Source: Erysipelotrichaceae bacterium (GTDB lineage Bacteria > Bacillota_I > Bacilli_A > Erysipelotrichales > Erysipelotrichaceae). Taken from it: DNA of 64,000 nt. The notes below the pieces were generated by a model, which had not been told where the DNA came from, did not search any database, and saw nothing but the letters and a program-made list of their open reading frames with translations. Position 1 is the first letter of the stretch. The number at the start of each line of letters is the position of its first letter. Shown here piece by piece: positions 25,428-33,153 of this stretch. Location of the stretch: the NCBI GenBank assembly GCA_017473335.1, contig JAFULN010000005.1, forward strand, positions 32,645-96,644, given 5' to 3'. The position numbers were made by a program, and so were the translations under genes.

Positions 25428-25475
25428 TTTAGGTACCTTGACAAAATGGGTGTAATGATATAATATTTAGGTACC
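25428..25475 (+). promoter_or_regulatory. marR promoter with two operator copies
   Basis: TTTAGGTACC occurs twice (25428-25437 and 25466-25475), flanking TTGACA (25438) with a -10-like TAATAT 17 bp on. AGGTACCT is itself a palindrome. The layout, one site at the -35 and one near +1, is typical of MarR autoregulation. Confidence 0.6.
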
Positions 25476-25494
25476 GAAACAAAGGAGGGCTTTT

Positions 25495-26085
25495 ATGAAT
25501 CAAGAAGTTTGTGTGTGCTGCAGACGTCATTGTCCAATGAACGATTTGCATTGTGAAACAGGAAGAGAATATGCAAGAACAGGTGTTGTGAAAGAAAAAC
25601 ATCATAGACATCATTCAAGTGATAACGTAAATGATCAGCTGGCCATGAAGCTGCGTCATCTTTCAAGGGTGATGAATCACCATCCAGATAAGAAAGGTGG
25701 ACAAAGCAGAGTCTTGATGATTCTGAATCGTCATGATGAGATGTCTCAAAAAAGATTGACAGAGCATCTAGAATTACAGCCAGGTTCTGTTAGTGAGCTG
25801 ATTTCAAAACTGGAAGCTTCAGGTTATATCGTTAAAGAAATCTCTGAAGAGGATCGCAGAAATGTTAATTTATTTTTGACAGAAGAAGGAAAGAAAGCTG
25901 CTGAACAAGCAAAACAGGAAAGAAAACAAAAAGTGGAAGAAATGTTTGTCTGTCTTGATGAACAGGAGAAAAATCAGCTTTTACAGCTGCTTGGAAAACT
26001 TGAGGATGACTGGCATCATCGTTATGGAATGAAGCATCATGGAAGAAGACATAAACATTCAGAAAACACATCTTTGAAAGATTAG
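25495..26085 (+). CDS. MarR-family regulator with Cys-rich N-terminus
   Basis: 196 residues. The first 22 hold six Cys in CVCCRRHCPMNDLHCETGRE, outside the MarR fold. The winged helix follows (residues 60-150: RVLMILNRHDEMSQKRLTEH, SVSELISKLEASGYI, EEDRRNVNLFLTEEGKK), and a His-rich tail (HHRYGMKHHGRRHKH) ends it. The Cys and His ends suggest metal or redox sensing, which is inference. AAAGGAGGG lies upstream. No transporter target is adjacent downstream, so its regulon may be itself plus distant genes. Confidence 0.85.
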   Translation: MNQEVCVCCRRHCPMNDLHCETGREYARTGVVKEKHHRHHSSDNVNDQLAMKLRHLSRVMNHHPDKKGGQSRVLMILNRHDEMSQKRLTEHLELQPGSVSELISKLEASGYIVKEISEEDRRNVNLFLTEEGKKAAEQAKQERKQKVEEMFVCLDEQEKNQLLQLLGKLEDDWHHRYGMKHHGRRHKHSENTSLKD

Positions 26086-26145
26086 ATTTTAGAATATTCG
26101 TGAAAAAACCTTATGTACAATGAAAGCAGAAGTGAGGATAAAATC

Positions 26146-26976
26146 ATGAAAATAAGTGAACTGATTGAACGAATCAAACAATGGCATGAACCTTATGTTG
26201 CCAAAGATGAGGGAAGAGACTTGATTCTTGGCGGGAATCCAGATCAACAGTGTACTGGTGTTATCATTACTGTCTGTGCAACACTTGAAGTATTGAAAAA
26301 GGCAAAAGAGAAAAACTGTAACTTTATTATTACCCATGAATCTATTCTTTACGGAGCGAAAGAAGAAGACATGGATAATGATGTAGTGCAGTATAAAAAG
26401 CGTTTCATGGAAGAAAATGGTTTATGTGTATGGAGAGATCATGATCGTATGCATGGTAATGGATTGCCATTTCAGCCTGAAAGAAAGCGAAATGACTATA
26501 TTTTCTATGGCTTGATGAAAGAATTAGGCTGGGAAGAATATGTTGAGGGGGATTCGATGAAGCCTCTTTGGTACAAGATACCTAAGATGAGTGCACTTGA
26601 CTTTGCGGATTTATTAATTGAAAAGTTTCATCTAAATGGACTTCGTTTAGTAGGTAATCTTGACAGTACAATTGAAACTGTTTGGTTTTCTGAACATGTT
26701 CAAGGCGGCAAGATGGATAAAGGCAAGCTAAAAGGTGGCTTAAAGGCAGATGCAATCATTCCATTTGAAATTGTGGACTTTACATTAACACAATATGTGG
26801 TGGATGCGGCTGAAATGGGTCAAAACAAAGTGTTATATGAAATGGGACATTTCAATGCAGAAGAATTAGGTATGAGATACATGTGTACATGGATTCAGGA
26901 TATTGTGAAACAGGAAGTGCCTGTTGAATTTATACAGGCTGGAGATTTCTTCCAGTATAGAGGAAAAAAGGCATGA
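26146..26976 (+). CDS. Nif3-like dinuclear-metal protein
   Basis: 276 residues. The N-terminus MKISELIERIKQWHEPYV, the metal-site-like NFIITHESILYG (His) and the C-terminal VLYEMGHFNAEELGMRYM (His, Glu) match the layout of Nif3/YqfO-like GTP-cyclohydrolase-I-like proteins. The reaction is unknown for the family. The ATG at 26146, with GTGAGGAT upstream, fits better than the first in-frame ATG. Its stop overlaps the ChbG start (ATGA), so the two are coupled and should act on the same sugar. Confidence 0.7.
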   Translation: MKISELIERIKQWHEPYVAKDEGRDLILGGNPDQQCTGVIITVCATLEVLKKAKEKNCNFIITHESILYGAKEEDMDNDVVQYKKRFMEENGLCVWRDHDRMHGNGLPFQPERKRNDYIFYGLMKELGWEEYVEGDSMKPLWYKIPKMSALDFADLLIEKFHLNGLRLVGNLDSTIETVWFSEHVQGGKMDKGKLKGGLKADAIIPFEIVDFTLTQYVVDAAEMGQNKVLYEMGHFNAEELGMRYMCTWIQDIVKQEVPVEFIQAGDFFQYRGKKA

Positions 26977-27770
26977 AACTATTAGTTCAAGGTGATGATT
27001 TTGGATTTACACGTGCTGTAACAGATGGTATCGTCGATTCGATTGATTTTGGAATTTTAAGAAATACAGGCTTGTTTGCGAATATGCCAAGTGCAGAATA
27101 TGCGGTCAGCTTTATGAAAGATCGTCCCCATGTCTGCTTTGGAATTGATTTTAATATTGTATCTGGACCTAGCTGTGCTGATCCTAAGCTGATTCCTCAT
27201 CTGGTGGATGAAGAGGGTAACTTTATTCGTAGTTCTGTTCGTGTGAAAGATGAACGCTATAAAACAGAAGAAGGACGCAGAGAAATGTTTCCTGCTGAAG
27301 AATGCTGGATTGAAATCAAGGCACAGTATAATCGTTTTGTAGAACTGACTGGGAAGAAGCCTGGATATCTTCATGGACATTCCATTGAACCTGAACCTTA
27401 CAAAGAAGCTATTCTTCGTTTGTCCAAAGAAACAGGTGTACCTTATTCAAAGGTGATTCGTGCAGAAAAGAAAGTTGGAGGCATTCCATTTAACAGAGGT
27501 GCTTTCAACAAGAAAGTCTTTGATGCTGAAGCACAGCTGAATAAAGATACTGTGAAGCGTGTATTAGACAATAGTGAGATTTTATTAAGTTATGAAATTG
27601 CTTCTATTGGCGGACATCCAGGATATATTGATGCAGAACTGTTAAAGCTTACGACATTGTCACTGGAACGATGCAAAGATGCAGAAATGTGCATGTCACC
27701 AGAAATCAAAAAATGGATTGATGACAACAACATAGAATTGATTACATATTATGATTTAGTGAAGATTTAG
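26973..27770 (+). CDS. YdjC/ChbG-family carbohydrate deacetylase
   Basis: 265 residues. MKLLVQGDDFGFTRAVTDGI has the canonical Asp-Asp-Phe-Gly motif, VCFGIDFNIVSGPSC sits where the His-containing strand usually is, GYLHGHSIEP gives His residues, and SIGGHPGYID gives the C-terminal His. This is the classical ChbG form, in contrast to the variant at 16008. It deacetylates N-acetylated sugars. It overlaps the Nif3-like gene and precedes the PTS operon with its own terminator between. Confidence 0.85.
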   Translation: MKLLVQGDDFGFTRAVTDGIVDSIDFGILRNTGLFANMPSAEYAVSFMKDRPHVCFGIDFNIVSGPSCADPKLIPHLVDEEGNFIRSSVRVKDERYKTEEGRREMFPAEECWIEIKAQYNRFVELTGKKPGYLHGHSIEPEPYKEAILRLSKETGVPYSKVIRAEKKVGGIPFNRGAFNKKVFDAEAQLNKDTVKRVLDNSEILLSYEIASIGGHPGYIDAELLKLTTLSLERCKDAEMCMSPEIKKWIDDNNIELITYYDLVKI

Positions 27771-27792
27771 ACCTCAAAAGAGGTCTTTTTCT
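27769..27792 (+). terminator. Rho-independent terminator
   Basis: AGACCTC-AAAA-GAGGTCT followed by TTTTTC after the ChbG gene. Confidence 0.85.
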
Positions 27793-27858
27793 TTACAATT
27801 CACACAAAAAACACACAATTTTTTCAAAAAACAGCGCATTAAAACTACATTCTTTGAG

Positions 27859-27872
27859 TGAAAGCGTTTGCA
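27859..27872 (+). promoter_or_regulatory. cre site (CcpA-binding catabolite element)
   Basis: TGAAAGCGTTTGCA matches the 14-base consensus TGWAARCGYTWNCW at every position. It lies 90 bp upstream of the EIIB start, so the second PTS operon is probably under carbon catabolite control. Confidence 0.7.
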
Positions 27873-27961
27873 AATACAAGGTAAAATAAAAACAGTAAGA
27901 GAGCATTCAGGGGTGAGTGTCGCTTGAGGGGGCATGCTCACAAGAATGAAAAGGAGAACTT

Positions 27962-28450
27962 ATGATTACATTTATTCGTTCCGATGACCGTTTAATTCAT
28001 GGTCAGTGTCAGACAAAGATCATTCCAATGAACAAAATCAATCGTGTTATCTGTGTGGATGATCCAACTGCCAACAATCCTATGCTGAAGAGAATTTGTG
28101 AAATGGCTGCACCTAATGGTGTTCGCTGCACATGCCATACTCTTCAGGACGCATTGACACCAATTAGAAAGTGCTGTGTCAATGACAAGAGAACTTTGAT
28201 TATTGCTCGTCGTCCATCGACTCTGCTTCAGATTTTCAAAGAAGTTCCTGAACTTCCTAAACTGATTAACGTCGCAAACATTCCTTTTGAAGGATCAGGT
28301 GTTCTGGTTCGCAGAGACTGCTATGTGGATGATGAACAGAAAGCAGCTTTAAATGAGCTGGATGATTTGGGTGTTGATATTTTCATGAATCAGTTCCCAA
28401 ATGATGGTGCCGCTGACTTCTATTGGAAAGATGTCAGAGACAAATATTAA
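27962..28450 (+). CDS. PTS mannose/fructose/sorbose-family EIIB
   Basis: 162 residues. MITFIRSDDRLIHGQCQTKI holds the phosphorylated His13 in RLIHGQ. The rest follows the EIIB-Man fold (RVICVDDPTANNPMLKRICE, GVDIFMNQFPNDGAADF). It receives phosphate from EIIA (31402) and passes it to the sugar at EIIC/EIID. AAGGAG lies upstream. First gene of the complete PTS operon. Confidence 0.92.
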   Translation: MITFIRSDDRLIHGQCQTKIIPMNKINRVICVDDPTANNPMLKRICEMAAPNGVRCTCHTLQDALTPIRKCCVNDKRTLIIARRPSTLLQIFKEVPELPKLINVANIPFEGSGVLVRRDCYVDDEQKAALNELDDLGVDIFMNQFPNDGAADFYWKDVRDKY

Positions 28451-28458
28451 TTAAGGCT

Positions 28459-28502
28459 TTAAGTATTACTACTTAACATAATAGAAAGGGGATATAATAC
28501 TT
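28459..28502 (+). promoter_or_regulatory. Alternative hairpins around the EIIC ribosome site
   Basis: TTAAGTA-TTAC-TACTTAA (28459-28476) can form a tight hairpin. The same left strand can instead pair as AAGTATTA (28461-28468) with TAATACTT (28495-28502), which ends at the EIIC start codon and encloses the AAAGGGGA site. The two folds exclude each other. Confidence 0.4.
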
Positions 28503-29282
28503 ATGCAAATCACAGTAATTCAAGCGGTATTGCTTGGACTCGCCTGCTTCCTGGTTTCTACAAGCTTGTTCCCATTGGGATGGCTGAGCCAGAACATCAT
28601 GAGTAAACCACTCATCTCTTGTGCTATCATCGGTATCATTATGGGTGATGTAGCTACAGCACTTAAAATCGGTGTTGTTATTCAGGCTGCTTACATTGGT
28701 CAGATGTCAATCGGTGGAGTTGCAACTCTTCCAAACATCAACACATCTCTTTGGTTCGCATTACCTATGACAATGGTTGCTGGCGGTGACGCTGCTTACT
28801 GTTTGACAATGTGCTTGGCATTTGCTGCTCTGCATACATTCTTGAACACTCTGGCAACTATCGTTAAGATCGGTTTCATGCACAAATTTGATGACATGAT
28901 CGAAAAGGGTAAGATTGGCAAGTACTGGATGTTCCCAGCAACTTCTCATATCTGGACATTCTGCTATGCAATGGTATTTGTAACTGGTTTCTGCCTGGTT
29001 GGTACAGATGCAATCACTACATTGGTTGGTATGATTCCAGAATGGCTGAATAAGGCTACTAACGTATTCACAAGCTTGTTGCCAGCTATCGGTTTCATGA
29101 TGCTGATGGTAACTATGATCAAAAACAACTTCCAGTGGCTGTACTTCCTGCTTGGGTTCTACCTGGTTGCTGGTTTAAGCTGGAACACAATTGGTGTTAC
29201 TGTTCTGGCATGCGTAGTTGCATACCTGATTTATCAGTTCACACCATCCACACTTGCTACTGTTGAGGAGGATGACGACTAA
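28503..29282 (+). CDS. PTS mannose/fructose/sorbose-family EIIC
   Basis: 259 residues, polytopic. LISCAIIGIIMGDVATALKI then GVVIQAAYIGQMSIGG is the family signature, and LLPAIGFMMLMVTMIKNNF lies near the C-terminus. Codon use is highly biased. It pairs with the overlapping EIID (stop TAA shares its last base with the next ATG). Its sequence differs clearly from the other two EIICs in the window, so the sugar differs too. Confidence 0.92.
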   Translation: MQITVIQAVLLGLACFLVSTSLFPLGWLSQNIMSKPLISCAIIGIIMGDVATALKIGVVIQAAYIGQMSIGGVATLPNINTSLWFALPMTMVAGGDAAYCLTMCLAFAALHTFLNTLATIVKIGFMHKFDDMIEKGKIGKYWMFPATSHIWTFCYAMVFVTGFCLVGTDAITTLVGMIPEWLNKATNVFTSLLPAIGFMMLMVTMIKNNFQWLYFLLGFYLVAGLSWNTIGVTVLACVVAYLIYQFTPSTLATVEEDDD

Positions 29283-30124
29283 TGAGTAACGTTGAAAGAT
29301 TAAATGCTTTAAAGCAGGATAAGAAGTTTATCAATAAGGCTTTCTGGGCTTACAACTGGGCAATTCCTTCATGCTTTACAAAAGAACGTATGTTAGGTAC
29401 TTCTGTTGTAATGATGATGGCTCGCGTGGCTGATGATATTTATCCAGGCGATGTTGAAAAACAGAAAGAACTGTGTCGCAATCACGAAGTATTCTTCAAT
29501 ACTCAGCAGGGTCTTGGTGCTGTTATTTACGGTGCTGCTCTGGGTATGGAAGTTGAACGTGCTCACAATGACACAATTACGAATGAATTGATTCAGGCTA
29601 TCAAACAGGCTCTGGCTGGTCCTCTGGCTGGTCTGGGTGACTCTTTGATTCAGGCTCTGCTGACTCCAATCATTATCTCTATCGGTATGTCTTTGTCAGC
29701 TGAAACTGGTTCTATCATGGGCCCAATCTTCATGTTTGTTGCTTACACAGCTATGAATGCTGCTCTGTCTTATGGTTTGTTTGTTGCAGGCTTTAAGGGT
29801 GGTGTTGGTGCCGCTGAATTCCTGGTTGGTCCAGAAGTTAAGACTCGTATCGTTCCTGCAATGGAATCTCTGGGTATCATGGTTATTGGTGCTGTATTAG
29901 CAGGTATCATGAAAGTTAAGACTGCTTTAGTTGCAACTGCTGGTGAAACTGTTGTTAATATTCAGACAGACGTTCTGGACAAAGTATTCCCTAACGTTCT
30001 GACTTTGGTTGTATGTGCTGTTGTCTTCTATCTGTTCAAGGAAAAGAAATGGTCTGCAACTAAGATTATGCTGTGGATGATCCCAGTAGCTATTATTGGT
30101 TACTTCACTAAGATTCTGGGTTAA
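29282..30124 (+). CDS. PTS mannose/fructose/sorbose-family EIID
   Basis: 280 residues. FWAYNWAIPSCFTKERMLGT at the N-terminus, NHEVFFNTQQGLGAVIYGAA, then AGPLAGLGDSLIQALLTPII (the conserved G-D-S-L region) and four membrane segments follow. It ends KKWSATKIMLWMIPVAIIGY. Strong codon bias suggests high expression. It is followed by a strong hairpin, so EIIB-EIIC-EIID is probably made in excess over the downstream metallo-beta-lactamase and EIIA genes. Confidence 0.92.
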   Translation: MSNVERLNALKQDKKFINKAFWAYNWAIPSCFTKERMLGTSVVMMMARVADDIYPGDVEKQKELCRNHEVFFNTQQGLGAVIYGAALGMEVERAHNDTITNELIQAIKQALAGPLAGLGDSLIQALLTPIIISIGMSLSAETGSIMGPIFMFVAYTAMNAALSYGLFVAGFKGGVGAAEFLVGPEVKTRIVPAMESLGIMVIGAVLAGIMKVKTALVATAGETVVNIQTDVLDKVFPNVLTLVVCAVVFYLFKEKKWSATKIMLWMIPVAIIGYFTKILG

Positions 30125-30138
30125 TTGATAATACTTTG

Positions 30139-30195
30139 AAAGGGATTGAATCTATCTATCTGAATTGGATAGAGGAGATTCATCCCTTTTCTCTT
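30139..30195 (+). terminator. Long hairpin terminator/attenuator
   Basis: AAAGGGAT and GAATCT pair with AGATTC and ATCCCTTT (one bulged T), then TCTCTTTCTTTG. It separates EIID from the metallo-beta-lactamase gene. Confidence 0.75.
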
Positions 30196-30310
30196 TCTTT
30201 GTTGGCTTTGATGCAGTATTCATGTCATGAATGCTACCTTAAAACTATGAACAAAGATTACATCTTGTGATGTTCTAGTTTAAAATGGTATAGAGTGAAG
30301 GAGTGATTGT

Positions 30311-31387
30311 ATGCCAGGTAAGTTACAGAACGGTACAGAAATCAACAGTATTCCACGTCCAATCAATGTGGAACTTAAATCCAAAAAGATTATTCATGAA
30401 GCAGAACATCCTGTTAGATGGTCTTTTATGAAAATCTTGCGTGAATTCAGTACATTAAGAGAATATTATCCTGAAATCAATCCTTATACTGAAGCTTATA
30501 AAGTTCGTGACAATACATGGGCTTTGTACAATGACTCATTTGATGGTGTTGGTGATGTCTGGATGTATCTGATTGATGGTCCTGAAAAATGTATGATCGT
30601 GGATACTTCCTTTGGTGTTGGTGACTTAAAGGGATTGATTAAGCATTTAGTGGGCGATAAAGAAATCGTTGTATTCAATACACATGCACATTTTGACCAC
30701 TGTTATGGAAATGCACAGTTTGGCAAAGCTTACTGTCATGAAAATGAAGTTCCTGATATGTTGACAAAAGTGAATCCTCATATTTGGGATTATTTGTTCA
30801 ATCAGACCAATGAACCTGTGAAAGTAGCTGATAAATGGGTAGAACCTGGCATGCCATTGTATACTGAATTTGATCCAGCAGATTTGATTAAGTATCAGGA
30901 CTGGGAAGTTGTAGGTGTTCCTGATGGACATCTGTTTGACTTGGGGAATGGATACATGGTTGAAGCTGTTCATTTGCCTGGACATAGCGCTGGACAGTGC
31001 GGTATCTTAGATCATCAGACAGGCTGTCTGTTTATTGGTGACTGTACGGGTATTGGTGGTAAGCCAAAGGGAGCGCCCTATCGTGAATACTGCTGTGTTG
31101 AAGCAATGTATAATGCACTGACTAAACTGAAACCTCGTTTGAAAGACATCAGTGGTGTTTTCCCAGGACATGGAGCCTTTGACCAGCATCCAATTTTGAT
31201 GCAGTATCTGTTAGATACATGCACTGCGATTTTAAAGGATCCTTACAATTATGATAAAGTGCGTGAAATGGTAAGACCTAGCGGTGTGATGAAAGTTGCG
31301 ACAAAGAACATTCATCAGTGGACTGCATTGCGTTACAATCCTGCATTAGTGACAATGCAGCAGATTTTAGAAGATAACGAAAAATAG
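30311..31387 (+). CDS. Metallo-beta-lactamase-fold hydrolase
   Basis: 358 residues. NTHAHFDHCYGN is a complete HxHxDH metal motif, and LPGHSAGQCGILD, FIGDCTG and GVFPGHGAFDQH supply the remaining ligands. It lies inside a PTS operon (between EIID and EIIA), so it probably hydrolyses an ester or lactone of the imported sugar phosphate; this is inference. It has a close paralogue at 40548 and a shorter relative at 35265. GAAGGAG lies upstream of the ATG. Confidence 0.85.
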   Translation: MPGKLQNGTEINSIPRPINVELKSKKIIHEAEHPVRWSFMKILREFSTLREYYPEINPYTEAYKVRDNTWALYNDSFDGVGDVWMYLIDGPEKCMIVDTSFGVGDLKGLIKHLVGDKEIVVFNTHAHFDHCYGNAQFGKAYCHENEVPDMLTKVNPHIWDYLFNQTNEPVKVADKWVEPGMPLYTEFDPADLIKYQDWEVVGVPDGHLFDLGNGYMVEAVHLPGHSAGQCGILDHQTGCLFIGDCTGIGGKPKGAPYREYCCVEAMYNALTKLKPRLKDISGVFPGHGAFDQHPILMQYLLDTCTAILKDPYNYDKVREMVRPSGVMKVATKNIHQWTALRYNPALVTMQQILEDNEK

Positions 31388-31401
31388 AAAGAGGCAAAAA
31401 A

Positions 31402-31824
31402 ATGGTTGGTATTTTGTTAGTGAGCCATGGAATGATGGCAGAAGGCATGATGGATTCTATCAGCATGTTTTTTGGGAAAAATATTCCACAATTGGATTAT
31501 ATGAGACTCTATATGGATTCTAGTGCAGATGAATTTGGTATTGAAATGGCAAAGAAAGTTGCTGAACTGGATACCGGGGATGGTGTTATTATTTTTGCAG
31601 ATCTGTTTGGTGGTACACCATGCAATCAGGCATTAAGATTAGTGTCTGATAGAGTTCATTTGATTGCTGGGATGAATCTTCCAATGATTATGGAATTTTT
31701 AGGAACACGTGAATTCTCGGAATTGAATGCTGCTGGTTTAGTAGCTTCAGGACAAGCAGCAATTATTGATGCAGGTGCAATGTTCCTTTCTGGATCAGAT
31801 GCTGAAGAAGTTGATGATGATTAA
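31402..31824 (+). CDS. PTS mannose-family EIIA
   Basis: 140 residues. MVGILLVSHGMMAEGMMDSI carries the phospho-accepting His9. IIFADLFGGTPCNQALRL is the second conserved segment and GMNLPMIMEFL the dimer loop. It accepts phosphate from HPr. It is 14 bp after the metallo-beta-lactamase gene and completes the second PTS. It may also serve the first PTS, which has no EIIA. Confidence 0.93.
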   Translation: MVGILLVSHGMMAEGMMDSISMFFGKNIPQLDYMRLYMDSSADEFGIEMAKKVAELDTGDGVIIFADLFGGTPCNQALRLVSDRVHLIAGMNLPMIMEFLGTREFSELNAAGLVASGQAAIIDAGAMFLSGSDAEEVDDD

Positions 31825-31830
31825 TAAAAG

Positions 31831-31852
31831 AGCCTCAATCTAGAGGCTTTTT
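31831..31852 (+). terminator. Rho-independent terminator
   Basis: AGCCTC-AATCTA-GAGGCT followed by TTTTC ends the second PTS operon. Confidence 0.8.
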
Positions 31853-31869
31853 CAAAAAGGAGAGTTAAA

Positions 31870-32391
31870 ATGTTAAATACAATTTATGAACGCAAAAGTG
31901 TAAGAAAATATACAGATCAAAAGATTGATGCTGAAACCATTGAAAAGATTTTGAAGGCAGGGATGAGTGGTCCTACTGCAGTGAATGCACGCCCATGGTG
32001 CTTTATCGTACTGAATGAACAGGAGATGCTGGAAAAGTCTGCAGATGCTAATGGACGTGCTGCACAGTGTTTAAAACAGGCTAAGCTTGGTATTCTTATC
32101 TGTGGTGATTTACAAAGAGCTTTCTCTAGAGCTCCAGAATATTGGGTGGTGGATTGTGCAATTGCTGGACAAAATATGGTATTAGCTGCACAATCTTTAG
32201 GGCTTGGATCTGTATGGCTAGGTACATGGCCTCAGATGGACAAAGTAGAACGTCAAAGAGAACTGTTTAATCTTCCTGAAACAATTGTTCCTCATTCTTT
32301 GATTGCCTTTGGATATCCAGATGATGAAGTTTCAGCAAATAAAGAAAAGAACATCTGGGAAGAAGATCGAGTTCATTATAATAAATGGTAA
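31870..32391 (+). CDS. Nitroreductase-family flavoprotein
   Basis: 173 residues. ERKSVRKYTDQKIDAETIEK and GMSGPTAVNARPWCFIVLN form the FMN-binding start, and DCAIAGQNMVLAAQSLGLGS then VWLGTWP the second half. It reduces nitro compounds, quinones or flavins with NAD(P)H; the physiological substrate is unknown. AAAGGAG lies upstream. The next gene begins just past its stop. Confidence 0.9.
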   Translation: MLNTIYERKSVRKYTDQKIDAETIEKILKAGMSGPTAVNARPWCFIVLNEQEMLEKSADANGRAAQCLKQAKLGILICGDLQRAFSRAPEYWVVDCAIAGQNMVLAAQSLGLGSVWLGTWPQMDKVERQRELFNLPETIVPHSLIAFGYPDDEVSANKEKNIWEEDRVHYNKW

Positions 32392-32396
32392 AGAGT

Positions 32397-33122
32397 ATGC
32401 CTATTGGAGTTATTTGTAATGTGTGTTCCGTACTTTTTGGGGGAATATTTGGAGCTGCACTGTCTAACAAAATACCTCAGAAGCTAAAAACGGAGATTAC
32501 ACTTATTTTTGGTGTTTGTTCTTTTGGAATGGGACTAAGTTCTGTCACATTGATGAAAAATATGCCAGCAGTGGTCTTTTCAGTGATTTTAGGGACTATT
32601 TTTGGGATTTCAATTCATTTAGGTGATGCCATCAACACAATTGCAGGTATGATGAAAAAACCTATCGCTAAACTGTTTCCTAACAAGACTTCTTTAAGTG
32701 AAGAAGAGTTTATGAATCAGCTGGTTACGATTATCGTGTTGTTCTGTGCAAGTGGTACTGGTATCTATGGTGCACTTGTTTCAGGAATGACAGGTGATCA
32801 TTCTGTGCTCATTTCTAAATCAATTCTTGATTTCTTTACAGCTGCTATTTTTGCGTGCAATCTAGGTGCTGTGGTTTCTACGGTGGCTATTCCTCAGTTT
32901 TGTGTAGAAATACTTCTATTTTTGTGTGCTGGCTTGATTCTTCCAATGACCACACCAGGGATGATTGCCGATTTCAAGGCCTGTGGTGGTTTCTTGATGC
33001 TAGCAACTGGTTTTCGCATGATGAAAGTTCAAAACTTTCCAATTGCAGATATGCTGCCTGCCATGGTGCTGGTGATGCCGATCAGCTGGCTGTGGACAGC
33101 AGTAATATTACCACTTCTATAA
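32397..33122 (+). CDS. DUF554-family membrane protein
   Basis: 242 residues and about seven helices. MPIGVICNVCSVLFGGIFGA is the usual DUF554 start, which favours the ATG at 32397 over one at 32385. GVCSFGMGLSSVTLMKNMPA, LYGALVSG-like GIYGALVSGMTGD and FFTAAIFACNLGA are conserved segments. The function is unproven; an ion or small-molecule channel has been suggested for this kind of protein. Co-transcribed with the nitroreductase. Confidence 0.85.
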   Translation: MPIGVICNVCSVLFGGIFGAALSNKIPQKLKTEITLIFGVCSFGMGLSSVTLMKNMPAVVFSVILGTIFGISIHLGDAINTIAGMMKKPIAKLFPNKTSLSEEEFMNQLVTIIVLFCASGTGIYGALVSGMTGDHSVLISKSILDFFTAAIFACNLGAVVSTVAIPQFCVEILLFLCAGLILPMTTPGMIADFKACGGFLMLATGFRMMKVQNFPIADMLPAMVLVMPISWLWTAVILPLL

Positions 33123-33126
33123 AATA

Positions 33127-33153
33127 AAAGGACTCCGTTTTGGAGTCCTTTTT
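33127..33153. terminator. Bidirectional terminator
   Basis: AAAGGACTCC-N5-GGAGTCCTTT between the convergent DUF554 and PRD regulator genes. Confidence 0.85.

Noticed and set aside
27793..27961. Sigma-54 (-24/-12) promoter for the second PTS operon
   Set aside because: No GG-N10-GC pair was found, and the regulators here lack a visible sigma-54 AAA+ domain, so LevR-type control is not supported.
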